DNA from: Saccharothrix violaceirubra
GTDB taxonomy: Bacteria; Actinomycetota; Actinomycetes; Mycobacteriales; Pseudonocardiaceae
DNA: 64,000 bases
Direction: 5' to 3'
NCBI RefSeq assembly: GCF_014203755.1
Contig: NZ_JACHJS010000001.1
Span: 2,666,001-2,730,000, forward strand
Part shown: positions 25,182-32,593 of the stretch, piece by piece
Layout: the number at the start of each line of letters is the position of its first letter
Position numbering within the stretch: position 1 is the first letter of the stretch
Position numbers and translations under genes: made by a program
Notes under the pieces: generated by a model
Seen by the model: only the letters and a program-made list of their open reading frames with translations
Database searches by the model: none
Told to the model about the DNA's origin: nothing

Positions 25182-25781
25182 TCAGGGCCGGCCGGGGGCG
25201 TCGGCGACCAGGTCGTGGACCCGTTCGGCGGCTTCGGCCAGGTCGGGCGGGCAGGCGGTGGTCACGGCGTGCACCCGGAGGCCCAGCGGCGCGGCCTCCT
25301 TGGCCACCGCCTGGACCAGGGCGTCCACGCCGCCCGCGAGCACCGACCGGTGCAGCGCGTGCGTGCACTGCGCCGTCACGGCGACCAGTACGCCCGAGCG
25401 CATCACCCGCAGCGCGGCCCGGGTGGCGTAGAACGTGGCGTCGAGCCCGGCACCCAGGGTGGCGTGCCACCGCTCGTCGTCTATGTCCACAGTGGACAGC
25501 TCGGTGCACGGCCCGGTCCACGGCGCGGTGGTGACCAGCACGTCGAGCCGGCCGTAGTGGTCGACGACCGCGTCCACACCGGACGCGAGCTGCGCCGGGT
25601 CGGACGCGTCCGCGCGGACCGCCATGCCGCACCAGAGGTCGGCGCCGACCCGCTCCACGGCCGTGGAGTCCGCGTCGAGCACCGCGACCCTGGCACCGGC
25701 GGCGTCGAGTCGGTGCGCCACCGCCGCGCCCACACCCGAGCCCGCCCAGGTGACCAGCGCGACCTTGCCGTCCATAACCAT
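25182..25781 (-). CDS. Degenerate SDR-like protein without catalytic residues
   Basis: This 199-residue protein is clearly SDR-derived but has lost the signature. The glycine motif reads TWAGSGVG, NNAG is replaced by TTAP, the catalytic Asn region reads LGAGLDA, Ser lies in a VTAQCTH segment, and the Tyr-x3-Lys site reads VLAGGVD. It cannot be a normal dehydrogenase. The ATG at 25781 is preceded by a TAGCGT hexamer ending 7 nt upstream and no ribosome site, so it may be leaderless; an ATG two codons later is possible. It is first in the group SDR-like, SDR, moaF, SnoaL, behind a hairpin. It might be a structural partner of the active SDR. Confidence 0.75.
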   Translation of the reverse strand: MVMDGKVALVTWAGSGVGAAVAHRLDAAGARVAVLDADSTAVERVGADLWCGMAVRADASDPAQLASGVDAVVDHYGRLDVLVTTAPWTGPCTELSTVDIDDERWHATLGAGLDATFYATRAALRVMRSGVLVAVTAQCTHALHRSVLAGGVDALVQAVAKEAAPLGLRVHAVTTACPPDLAEAAERVHDLVADAPGRP

Positions 25782-25804
25782 GCGCCGGACGCTAGATCGC
25801 GAGA

Positions 25805-25838
25805 CACCCTCGTGCCGAGAGGTCCCGGCACGAGGGTG
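25805..25838 (-). terminator. Hairpin between hpaE and the SDR group
   Basis: A perfect 13-bp stem (CACCCTCGTGCCG and its complement) with an 8-nt loop. It follows hpaE by about 70 bp and precedes the next start, so it most likely ends the hpa operon. It could also be an operator for the SDR group. Confidence 0.65.
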
Positions 25839-25906
25839 CACCCGCGGTCAACGGCTGTTCACAGTCGAGCAACCACAAGCCCTGTCAGGCTCGCGGGGCT
25901 GTGACC

Positions 25907-27382
25907 TCAGGCACCGAAGCGAGGGGGCTTCAGGTCGCCGACGGCCACGTGGATCGCGCGCGTGTCGCTGTAGAAGTCGATGCTGTGCGCACCGCCCTCG
26001 CGGCCCACGCCCGAGGCCTTGATGCCGCCGAACGGCGTGCGCAGGTCGCGGACGTTGTGCGAGTTGATCCACACCATGCCGGACTGGATCGCCCGCGCGA
26101 CGCGGTGGCCGCGCTGGAGGTTCGCGGTCCACACGTACGCGGCCAGGCCGTACTTGGTGGCGTTGGCCAGCTCGACACCCTCTTCCTCGGTGTCGAACGG
26201 CGTCACGCAGACGACCGGCCCGAAGATCTCCTCCTGGAAGACCCGCGCGGTCGGCGGGACGTCGGCGAAGACGGTCGGCGAGAGGAAGTTGCCCTCCTCG
26301 GGCAGGCCCTCGGGCTTGCCGCCGCCGGCGACGACGCGACCCTCGGTCTTGCCGATCTCGACGTACTCCATGACCCGCGCGTAGTGCTCGGGGTGGATCA
26401 GGGCGCCGACCTCGGTCTTCGGGTCCGACGGCAGGCCCACGCGCACGTTCTTGGCGCGCTCGGCGAGCGCGGCCACGAACTTGTCGTAGATGCCCCGCTG
26501 GACCAGCACGCGCGAGCTGGCCGTGCAGCGCTCGCCGTTGAGCGAGAACACGCCGAACACGGCGGCGTCCACGGCGCGGTCGAAGTCGGCGTCCTCGAAG
26601 ACCACGCACGGCGACTTGCCGCCCAGCTCCATGGACACCTCCTTCAGGTTGTTCGCCGCGGTGCGCATGATGATCTGGCCGGTGCCGCTCTCGCCGGTGA
26701 AGGAGATGCGCGGCACGTCCGGGTGTTCGACCAGCGCGGCGCCGGCGTACTCGCCGATGCCGTGCACGAGGTTGAAGACGCCGTCCGGGACGCCGGCTTC
26801 CTTCATGATCTCCGGCAGCAGGCTGGCCGACAGCGGCGACCACTCGGCGGGCTTGAGGACCACGGTGCAGCCGGACGCGAGGCTCGGTGCCAGCTTCCAG
26901 GTCTCCAGCATGAACGGCGTGTTCCACGGCGTGATCAGGCCCGCGACGCCGGCCGGCTGGCGGACCGCGTAGTTGACCTGCTTCTCGCCGACGAGGAACG
27001 CGTCCTCGTGCTGGCCGACGATGACGTCGGCGAAGTAGCGGAAGTTCTCGGCGGCGCGGTGGGCCTGGGCCTTGGCCTGGGTCACCGGCAGGCCGGTGTC
27101 GAAGGTCTCCAGCTCGGCCAGGCGCTCCGAGCGGGCCTCGATCGCGTCGGCGATGCGGACCAGCACGTTGGCCCGCTCGCGGTCGGACAGGCGCGGCCAC
27201 GGGCCTTCCTCGAACGCCTTCTTGGCGGCGGCGACGGCCAGCTCGATGTCGGCCTTGTCGCCCGCGGCGACGCGGCCGTACTCCTTGTTGCCGACCGGGT
27301 CGGCGACGGCGAAGGTCTCACCGCTGACGCTGGGCACGTCCTTGCCGTCGATGTGGTGCAGCAGCTCGGTAGGGATGCTCAT
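25907..27382 (-). CDS. hpaE: 5-carboxymethyl-2-hydroxymuconate semialdehyde dehydrogenase
   Basis: The enzyme has 491 residues and oxidises the ring-cleavage product of homoprotocatechuate with NAD. It is an aldehyde dehydrogenase with MELGGKSP (general base Glu), the nucleophile Cys in NGERCTASSR, and the segment HNVRDLRTPFGGIKASG, which is characteristic of HpaE rather than other ALDHs. An AGGAG site precedes the ATG. It follows the DapA-like gene by 35 bp, as last gene of the hpaD operon. Function should be soluble and cytoplasmic. I see nothing abnormal in length or motifs. Confidence 0.92.
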   Translation of the reverse strand: MSIPTELLHHIDGKDVPSVSGETFAVADPVGNKEYGRVAAGDKADIELAVAAAKKAFEEGPWPRLSDRERANVLVRIADAIEARSERLAELETFDTGLPVTQAKAQAHRAAENFRYFADVIVGQHEDAFLVGEKQVNYAVRQPAGVAGLITPWNTPFMLETWKLAPSLASGCTVVLKPAEWSPLSASLLPEIMKEAGVPDGVFNLVHGIGEYAGAALVEHPDVPRISFTGESGTGQIIMRTAANNLKEVSMELGGKSPCVVFEDADFDRAVDAAVFGVFSLNGERCTASSRVLVQRGIYDKFVAALAERAKNVRVGLPSDPKTEVGALIHPEHYARVMEYVEIGKTEGRVVAGGGKPEGLPEEGNFLSPTVFADVPPTARVFQEEIFGPVVCVTPFDTEEEGVELANATKYGLAAYVWTANLQRGHRVARAIQSGMVWINSHNVRDLRTPFGGIKASGVGREGGAHSIDFYSDTRAIHVAVGDLKPPRFGA

Positions 27383-27417
27383 GGGTGTGAACTCCTGTGG
27401 TGCGGAAGGACGGTCGG

Positions 27418-28356
27418 TCAGGCCTTGGCCTTGGCCTTGGCCGGGAGCAGCAGGTCCTCGGCCTGGGCGCGGAGCTTGTTGATCTTCTCCAGGCCGGCCG
27501 GGGTGGGCTCGACCAGCGGCGGGCGGACGTAGCCCGACGAGATGTGGCCCAGGTCGGCGAGCACGTGCTTCGCGGGCGCCGGGTTGGTCTCCACGAACAG
27601 CAGGTCGACCAGCGGGTGCAGGCGGTAGTGCAGGTCGATGGCGCCCTGGTGGTCGCCCGCCTCGTACAGCTCGTACATCTTCGCCACGGCGGCCGGCGCC
27701 AGGTTGGCCAGCGCCGAGACGAAGCCCCGGCCGCCGATCGCCAGCAGCGGCAGGCACAGCAGCTCGATGCCCGACCACATCAGGAAGTCACGGCCGCACT
27801 GGTGCAGCACGTGCGAGAAGTGCTCGAAGTCCTTCGTGGTCTCCTTGATGCCGACGATGTTGTCGTTCGCCTTGCGCAGGCGGGCGACGGTCTCGGGCGC
27901 GATGTCCACGGCGGTGCGCGACGGCACGTTGTAGACCACGATCGGCAGGTCCGGGTACTCGTTGGCCACCGTGTGGTACCACTGGAACAGACCCTCCTGG
28001 GTGGGCCTGCTGTAGTACGGCGTGATGACCAGCGCGAGGTCGGCGCCCAGGTCCTTGGCGTAGCCGGTCAGCTCCAGCGTGCTCTCCAGCGTGCTGGCAC
28101 CGGTGCCGGGCAGGAACGGGATCTCGTCGCCGATCTCGTCGGCCACGACGCGCAGCGCGGTCTTGCGCTCGTCCAGGGACTGGACGAGGGGCTCGCCGGT
28201 GGAGCCGCCGATGGAGATGCCGTGCGAGCCCTGCTCCTTCTGCCAGCGCACGAGGTTGCGCAGGCTGTCGGTGTCGAGCTCACCGGTCGCGGTGAACGGG
28301 GTGACGACGGGGGCGATGGAGCCCTTGATGGTCGTCGGGTCGGAACGGAACCTCAT
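27418..28356 (-). CDS. DapA/NAL-family pyruvate aldolase
   Basis: This 312-residue class I aldolase is of the dihydrodipicolinate synthase superfamily. It has GGSTGEP at about residues 50-56, the active-site Tyr in YNVPSRTAV (Y142) and the Schiff-base Lys in GIKETTKD (K171). It lies in the homoprotocatechuate operon, sharing a 4-bp ATGA overlap with gntR. I infer that it acts in the late pathway, cleaving or hydrating a 2-oxo-heptanedioate intermediate to release pyruvate, in place of the usual class II HpaI. A lysine synthesis role is unlikely in this context. The C-terminal tail (AKAKAKA) is unusually basic and repetitive. Confidence 0.85.
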   Translation of the reverse strand: MRFRSDPTTIKGSIAPVVTPFTATGELDTDSLRNLVRWQKEQGSHGISIGGSTGEPLVQSLDERKTALRVVADEIGDEIPFLPGTGASTLESTLELTGYAKDLGADLALVITPYYSRPTQEGLFQWYHTVANEYPDLPIVVYNVPSRTAVDIAPETVARLRKANDNIVGIKETTKDFEHFSHVLHQCGRDFLMWSGIELLCLPLLAIGGRGFVSALANLAPAAVAKMYELYEAGDHQGAIDLHYRLHPLVDLLFVETNPAPAKHVLADLGHISSGYVRPPLVEPTPAGLEKINKLRAQAEDLLLPAKAKAKA

Positions 28357-29033
28357 GGCGTGGACTCCCCTGGGAGCGGAGCGGCGGACTTGCTGTCGAC
28401 CGCGCGGAGGGTGTTGAGCTTGTGGTCGCGGGCGAAGCGCTCGACGACCTCGGCGGGTGCGCCGGCACGGAGCAGGCGCAGCAATTCGTCGTGCTCTTCG
28501 ACGGACTCCCTGGCCCGTCCGGGCACGAGACTGAAGGTGGAGCGGCGGCTCAGGTCGAGCCGCGCCCACTCCTTCGTGATCAGGTCGCGCAATCTGGGGT
28601 TGGGCGACCGGTCGCACAGCAGGAGGTGGAACTCCCGGTTGAGGCGGGTGAAGCCGAGCGGGTCGAACACCGCCAGCGTCTCCCGCATCATGGCGTTGAG
28701 CAGCTCGGCGCGGTCCAGGATGGCGTTGGTGAGCCGCGCGGTGGCGACCGCGTGGCCCTCCAGGAGCGCGAGCGCCTCCATGGTGTGCCGGTACTCGTCC
28801 TGGGCGAAGTCGGCGACCTGCGCGCCGACGTTCGGTTCGAAGACCACCCAGCCCTCCGCCTGGAGGCGGCGCACCGCCTCCCGTACCGGAACCGGGCTCA
28901 CGCCCAGCTCCCGCGCGATCCGGTCGAACACGAGCCGCGAGCCGGGGCCGTAGCGGCCCCCGACGATGCGGTCCCGCAGGACCTCGTAGGCGTACTGGGT
29001 CTTCGACCGGCCGGCGAGCACCGGCACGGTCAT
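28353..29033 (-). CDS. GntR-family regulator of the homoprotocatechuate operon
   Basis: The protein has 226 residues with an N-terminal winged helix (about 10-80; DRIARELGVSPVPVREAVRRLQAEG) and a helical FCD-type effector domain (about 90-215; includes LNREFHLLLCD). It belongs to the FadR/VanR subgroup, which binds small carboxylates. The ATG at 29033 overlaps the previous stop (ATGA); a GTG three codons earlier is possible. It sits inside the operon, so it probably represses hpaD and itself. A candidate operator lies upstream of hpaD. Confidence 0.9.
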   Translation of the reverse strand: MTVPVLAGRSKTQYAYEVLRDRIVGGRYGPGSRLVFDRIARELGVSPVPVREAVRRLQAEGWVVFEPNVGAQVADFAQDEYRHTMEALALLEGHAVATARLTNAILDRAELLNAMMRETLAVFDPLGFTRLNREFHLLLCDRSPNPRLRDLITKEWARLDLSRRSTFSLVPGRARESVEEHDELLRLLRAGAPAEVVERFARDHKLNTLRAVDSKSAAPLPGESTP

Positions 29034-30427
29034 CGCGCCCACTCCTCGTACTCGGCCCGCTTGGCCTTGCCCAGCGGGTAGAGCCCGTCGATGGACTCGC
29101 CGGCCTCCACGCGTTCGAGGATGAACTTCTCCTCGTGTTCCTGCTGGACGGAGTCGCGGGCGACCTCGTCCACCAGGGCCGGCGGGATGAGGATGACGCC
29201 CTCGGCGTCACCCACGAGGATGTCGCCCGGCCGGACGAGGACGCCCGCGCACGCGATGTCCACGCCGACCTCCCACGGCACGTGCTTGCGGCCCAGGACG
29301 GCCGCGTGGGCGCCCGCGCTGTAGGAGGGCAGTTCGAGGTCGGCGAACATCGGGCTGTCGCGGAAGCAGCCGTCGGAGACCACGCCCGCCGCGCCGCGCT
29401 TGATCAGGCGCGCGGCCAGGATGTCGCCGAGCGTGCCGGCGCCGTGGTCGTCACGGGCGTCGATGACGAGGATCTGGCCGGGGCCGATCGACTCGACGGC
29501 GCGCTTCTGCGCGTTCATGCCGTTGCCGCGCTCGGCGAACTGGTCCTCGCGCAGCGGCAGGAACCGCAGCGTGTGGGCCACACCCACCATCTTCAGGTCC
29601 GTGCGCGCGGGCTTGAGACCGGTGAAGAACGTGTGGTGGATGCCGCGCTTGCGGAGCTGGCTGTAGATCGTCGCCGTGCAGACCTCGCGGAGCATCTTCT
29701 CGGTCTCCGGCTTGATCGCGGGGACCGCGCCGCCGACGGCCGCGTCCTTGTCGACCTGCGTGACCTTCGGCTGGGCGCCCGGCTTGGGCAGCTCGTCGTC
29801 GGACTCGACGATGACGTTGCGCAGGCGCTCGTGGTCGTCGATGCCGACCTCGACCACGTCACCGGGCTGACACGTCGTGGCACCGGTGGGGGTACCGGTG
29901 AGGATGATGTCGCCGGGCTCCAGGGTGATCGTGCGTGACAGGTCCGCGATCAGGTACGCGAAGTCGAACAGCAGGTCGGACGTGTTGTCGTCCTGGACGA
30001 CCTCGCCGTTGACCCACGTGCGCAGCCGCAGGTTCTTCAGGTCCAGGTCGGCGGGGTCGAGGACCCGGCCGATCGGGGTGTAGCCGTCGGAGCCCTTGCT
30101 GCGCAGGTTCGAGCCGCGGTCGGCGTAGCGCAGGTCGTGCACGCCGAAGTCGTTGGCCGGCGCCACGCCCGCGATGTACTCCCACGCGTCGGCGCGGGAG
30201 ACGTTCTTGGCGAACCGGCCGATGATGATGGCGATCTCGCCCTCGAACGCGGACAGCTCGGTGCCCTTCGGGCGGACCAGCTCCGTGTCCGACCAGGCCA
30301 GCGACGACGGCGGCTTGACGAAGTACGACGGCTCGTCCGGGAACCGCCCGCGCTCGGCGGCGCGGCTGCGGAAGTTCAGGTGGACGGCGATGATCTTGGA
30401 CGGCCGGAGGCCGAGGGGGTGGCTCAT
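29030..30427 (-). CDS. FAH-family decarboxylase/isomerase fused to RraA-like aldolase domain
   Basis: The protein has 465 residues. Residues about 1-225 form a fumarylacetoacetate hydrolase domain like HpaG, with metal ligands in AFEGEIAI (two Glu) and ANDFGVHDL (Asp), plus LTGTPTG. Residues about 240-455 form an RraA / 4-hydroxy-4-methyl-2-oxoglutarate aldolase domain, with the Arg and Asp of VSDGCFRD and the closing GDAEGVILIPP. The FAH half should decarboxylate and isomerise the oxo-hexenedioate from HpaE. The RraA half may cleave or decarboxylate a later 2-oxo acid. Stop and start overlap both neighbours (ATGA). A single continuous frame with no internal stop supports a real fusion. Confidence 0.88.
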   Translation of the reverse strand: MSHPLGLRPSKIIAVHLNFRSRAAERGRFPDEPSYFVKPPSSLAWSDTELVRPKGTELSAFEGEIAIIIGRFAKNVSRADAWEYIAGVAPANDFGVHDLRYADRGSNLRSKGSDGYTPIGRVLDPADLDLKNLRLRTWVNGEVVQDDNTSDLLFDFAYLIADLSRTITLEPGDIILTGTPTGATTCQPGDVVEVGIDDHERLRNVIVESDDELPKPGAQPKVTQVDKDAAVGGAVPAIKPETEKMLREVCTATIYSQLRKRGIHHTFFTGLKPARTDLKMVGVAHTLRFLPLREDQFAERGNGMNAQKRAVESIGPGQILVIDARDDHGAGTLGDILAARLIKRGAAGVVSDGCFRDSPMFADLELPSYSAGAHAAVLGRKHVPWEVGVDIACAGVLVRPGDILVGDAEGVILIPPALVDEVARDSVQQEHEEKFILERVEAGESIDGLYPLGKAKRAEYEEWAR

Positions 30428-31287
30428 GAACGCAACCGATCCGGGACGGGGAAGTCGACGATGACCTGGCCGGTACCGCTGCTCGGGAAGTAGTCGCACA
30501 GCTGCTCGCCGTGACCGTCGTAGGAGTCCCACCCGAGGATGCCGAACAGCATGCCGGTGTCGGCCATCGCGGCCTCGCCGGTGCAGCGCTGGTTGTAGGC
30601 GGGCAGCGCGGACAGGAACTCCGCGATGCGGCCCTCACGCCACTGGTCGAGCACGAGCCGGTCGATCTGCTCGTTGTACGGGTTGCTGATCGTGTTCAGG
30701 TACTCCGACGAGATCTCGTTCGGCGGGAACTGGTGCGACAGCGAACCGCTGGCCAGGAAGGCGATCTTGCGGTCGCTGCGCAGCGCGGCACGGGCGATGG
30801 CCTCGCCCACGCGCCGGTTCTCCTCGATCGTCGAGTAGATGTTGCACCCGATCGGGAGGACCCGCAGCGGCTTCTCCTCGCGGTTCATGAAGTGCATCGG
30901 CACCAGCGTCGCGTACTCGAGGCCGAGGTCGCGGACGTCGTGCACCATGGACTTCTGCCCGCCGGCGCGGATCTCCTCGCCGATCAGCTCGGCCAGCTCC
31001 GCGTCACCGGGGTAGTCGTACTCCAGGTCCGAGATGAAGTGCGGCAGCTCGTGCGACGCGTAGCTGCCCTGGTGCCTGGCCTTCCCGTTCACGTGGAAGC
31101 CCATGCTGTTCATCCAGTGCGAATCGGCGACCACGAATGTGTCGGCGCCGCGCTCGCGGGCCCGACGGCCGATCTCGGCCAGGCCGAGCTCGGCGGGACG
31201 GCGGATGCCGTAGTTCTTCCCGGGTTGGATGGAGAGCCAGATCGACGGGACGTGCGTGATCTTGGCGGCCAGCACTACCTCACCCAT
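30424..31287 (-). CDS. hpaD: 3,4-dihydroxyphenylacetate 2,3-dioxygenase
   Basis: This 287-residue class III (LigB-type) extradiol dioxygenase opens the homoprotocatechuate ring using Fe(II). It closely follows Escherichia coli HpaD in layout: AAKITHVPS (metal His), ADSHWMNSMGF, SHELPHFISDL, LASGSLSHQFP and the end FPSSGTGQVIVDFP. The ATG at 31287 has a GGAGG site. It is the first gene of the leftward operon hpaD, FAH-RraA, gntR, aldolase, hpaE. The hydroxylase HpaBC is not in the window, so the catechol substrate must come from elsewhere or from dopamine. Confidence 0.93.
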   Translation of the reverse strand: MGEVVLAAKITHVPSIWLSIQPGKNYGIRRPAELGLAEIGRRARERGADTFVVADSHWMNSMGFHVNGKARHQGSYASHELPHFISDLEYDYPGDAELAELIGEEIRAGGQKSMVHDVRDLGLEYATLVPMHFMNREEKPLRVLPIGCNIYSTIEENRRVGEAIARAALRSDRKIAFLASGSLSHQFPPNEISSEYLNTISNPYNEQIDRLVLDQWREGRIAEFLSALPAYNQRCTGEAAMADTGMLFGILGWDSYDGHGEQLCDYFPSSGTGQVIVDFPVPDRLRS

Positions 31288-31316
31288 GGTCACCTCCGCA
31301 TAGGGGATCGTGTAGC

Positions 31317-31332
31317 GGATCGCATACGATCC
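31317..31332. promoter_or_regulatory. Candidate GntR operator upstream of hpaD
   Basis: The inverted repeat GGATCG-cata-CGATCC lies 30 bp upstream of hpaD. A third GGATCG half-site lies at 31305-31310, next to the start region. Placement fits repression of hpaD by the GntR protein of the operon. Confidence 0.45.
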
Positions 31333-31466
31333 GGGCGAGCGATCGACTTCGAAGCCCGCCCTGAAGGTCTAACAGGACGGAGCTACTGTGGTGTTGACTA
31401 GCGACGCACGGACGTTGTCCGCGAGTGCACCGGTTGACTTGCCGTTCACGGTCTGGCAACGGACCC

Positions 31467-31497
31467 TTGACGGGAGGGTGGCCCGCGGACCTACTGT
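31467..31497 (+). promoter_or_regulatory. Candidate promoter of the araC-type gene
   Basis: TTGACG at 31467-31472 and TACTGT at 31492-31497, with a 19-bp spacer, lie about 40 bp upstream of the GTG start. Confidence 0.45.
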
Positions 31498-31538
31498 GCG
31501 TCACCCAGTGTCACATGGCACGCCAAGGAGGGCGATTC

Positions 31539-32504
31539 GTGTCCTACTCGCTGAGCACCACGGGCGTGCCCGCCACACAGCAGTTCGACCTGTGGCAGTC
31601 GGCCGTCTCGCAGACCTTCGTGCCCCTGGAAGCGACGACCGGCGAGCACGGCCCGTTCCGGGGCCGGCTGCGCGGCCAGAGCCTGGGCAGCGTCTCCGTG
31701 TACGAAGCGTCCGCGGACGCGCACACGGTGCGACGGACCGCGCGCACGATCTCCCGTGCGGCGCCGGACTTCTACAAGCTCAGCCTCCAGTTGCACGGCA
31801 CCGCGAAGCTGAGCCAGGACGGCCGGCAGGCCGCTTTGCGCCCCGGTGATTTCGCCATCTACGACGTGACGCGTCCGTACACATTGGCCTTCGAGGACGT
31901 GTCGTCCACTTTGGTCCTCATGTTCCCCCGTTCGATGCTGTGCCTCCCGAGTGGACAGGTGGAGAACCTGACCGCCGTGCGGTTCGTCGGCGGCCAGGGC
32001 GTGAGTGGAATCGTCAGCACGACGCTCGTGCAGTTGGCCCGCAACATCGACGACCCGCAGGTGCACGGCAGCGTGCGGCTCGCGCGCAACGTCGTCGACC
32101 TGCTCGGCACGGCGCTGGCCGACCAGGTCGAGTACACCGACGTGCCCGCCGAGAGCACCCGGGCGGCGATGCTCGTGAAGATCAAGTCCTATGTCGAGGC
32201 GCACCTGGAGGACCCCGAGCTGTCGCCCGGCGACATCGCCGCGGCCCACCACATCTCGACCCGCTACCTGCACAAACTGTTCAGCGAGGCCGGGACGACC
32301 GTGTCCGCGTGGATCAGGCACCGCCGGTTGGAGCGCTGCGGGCAGGACCTCGCCGACCCGGGCAAGCACCAGTTGGCGATCGGCGTCATCGGTGCCCGCT
32401 GGGGGCTGGTGGACGCGTCCTACCTCAGTCGCGCGTTCAAGTCGGAGTACGGCTTGTCCCCGTCGGAATACCGTCAGCGCAGCGTCGAACACCGGGCGCG
32501 CTGA
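31539..32504 (+). CDS. AraC-family regulator, FeaR-like
   Basis: The protein has 321 residues. The N-terminal half is an AraC-binding-like domain (PF14525 type), with SLQLHGTAKLSQDGR and DFAIYDVTRPYTLAFE. The C-terminal half carries two HTH motifs (SPGDIAAAHHISTRYLHKLF and ASYLSRAFKSEYGLSPSEYR). This arrangement is the one found in FeaR, which activates tyramine oxidase and phenylacetaldehyde dehydrogenase genes in enterobacteria. The GTG at 31539 is chosen because AAGGAGG lies 8 nt before it. It is divergent from hpaD and is followed by an aldehyde dehydrogenase, its likely target. Confidence 0.85.
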   Translation: MSYSLSTTGVPATQQFDLWQSAVSQTFVPLEATTGEHGPFRGRLRGQSLGSVSVYEASADAHTVRRTARTISRAAPDFYKLSLQLHGTAKLSQDGRQAALRPGDFAIYDVTRPYTLAFEDVSSTLVLMFPRSMLCLPSGQVENLTAVRFVGGQGVSGIVSTTLVQLARNIDDPQVHGSVRLARNVVDLLGTALADQVEYTDVPAESTRAAMLVKIKSYVEAHLEDPELSPGDIAAAHHISTRYLHKLFSEAGTTVSAWIRHRRLERCGQDLADPGKHQLAIGVIGARWGLVDASYLSRAFKSEYGLSPSEYRQRSVEHRAR

Positions 32505-32593
32505 CGGTCAAGTCCTGTGCGCGTGTATTCAAACTGATCCGGTCGCCCCCGCCCCACACTTACCGCCGGAAATACCTGTGGAGGGGAGCCGAA

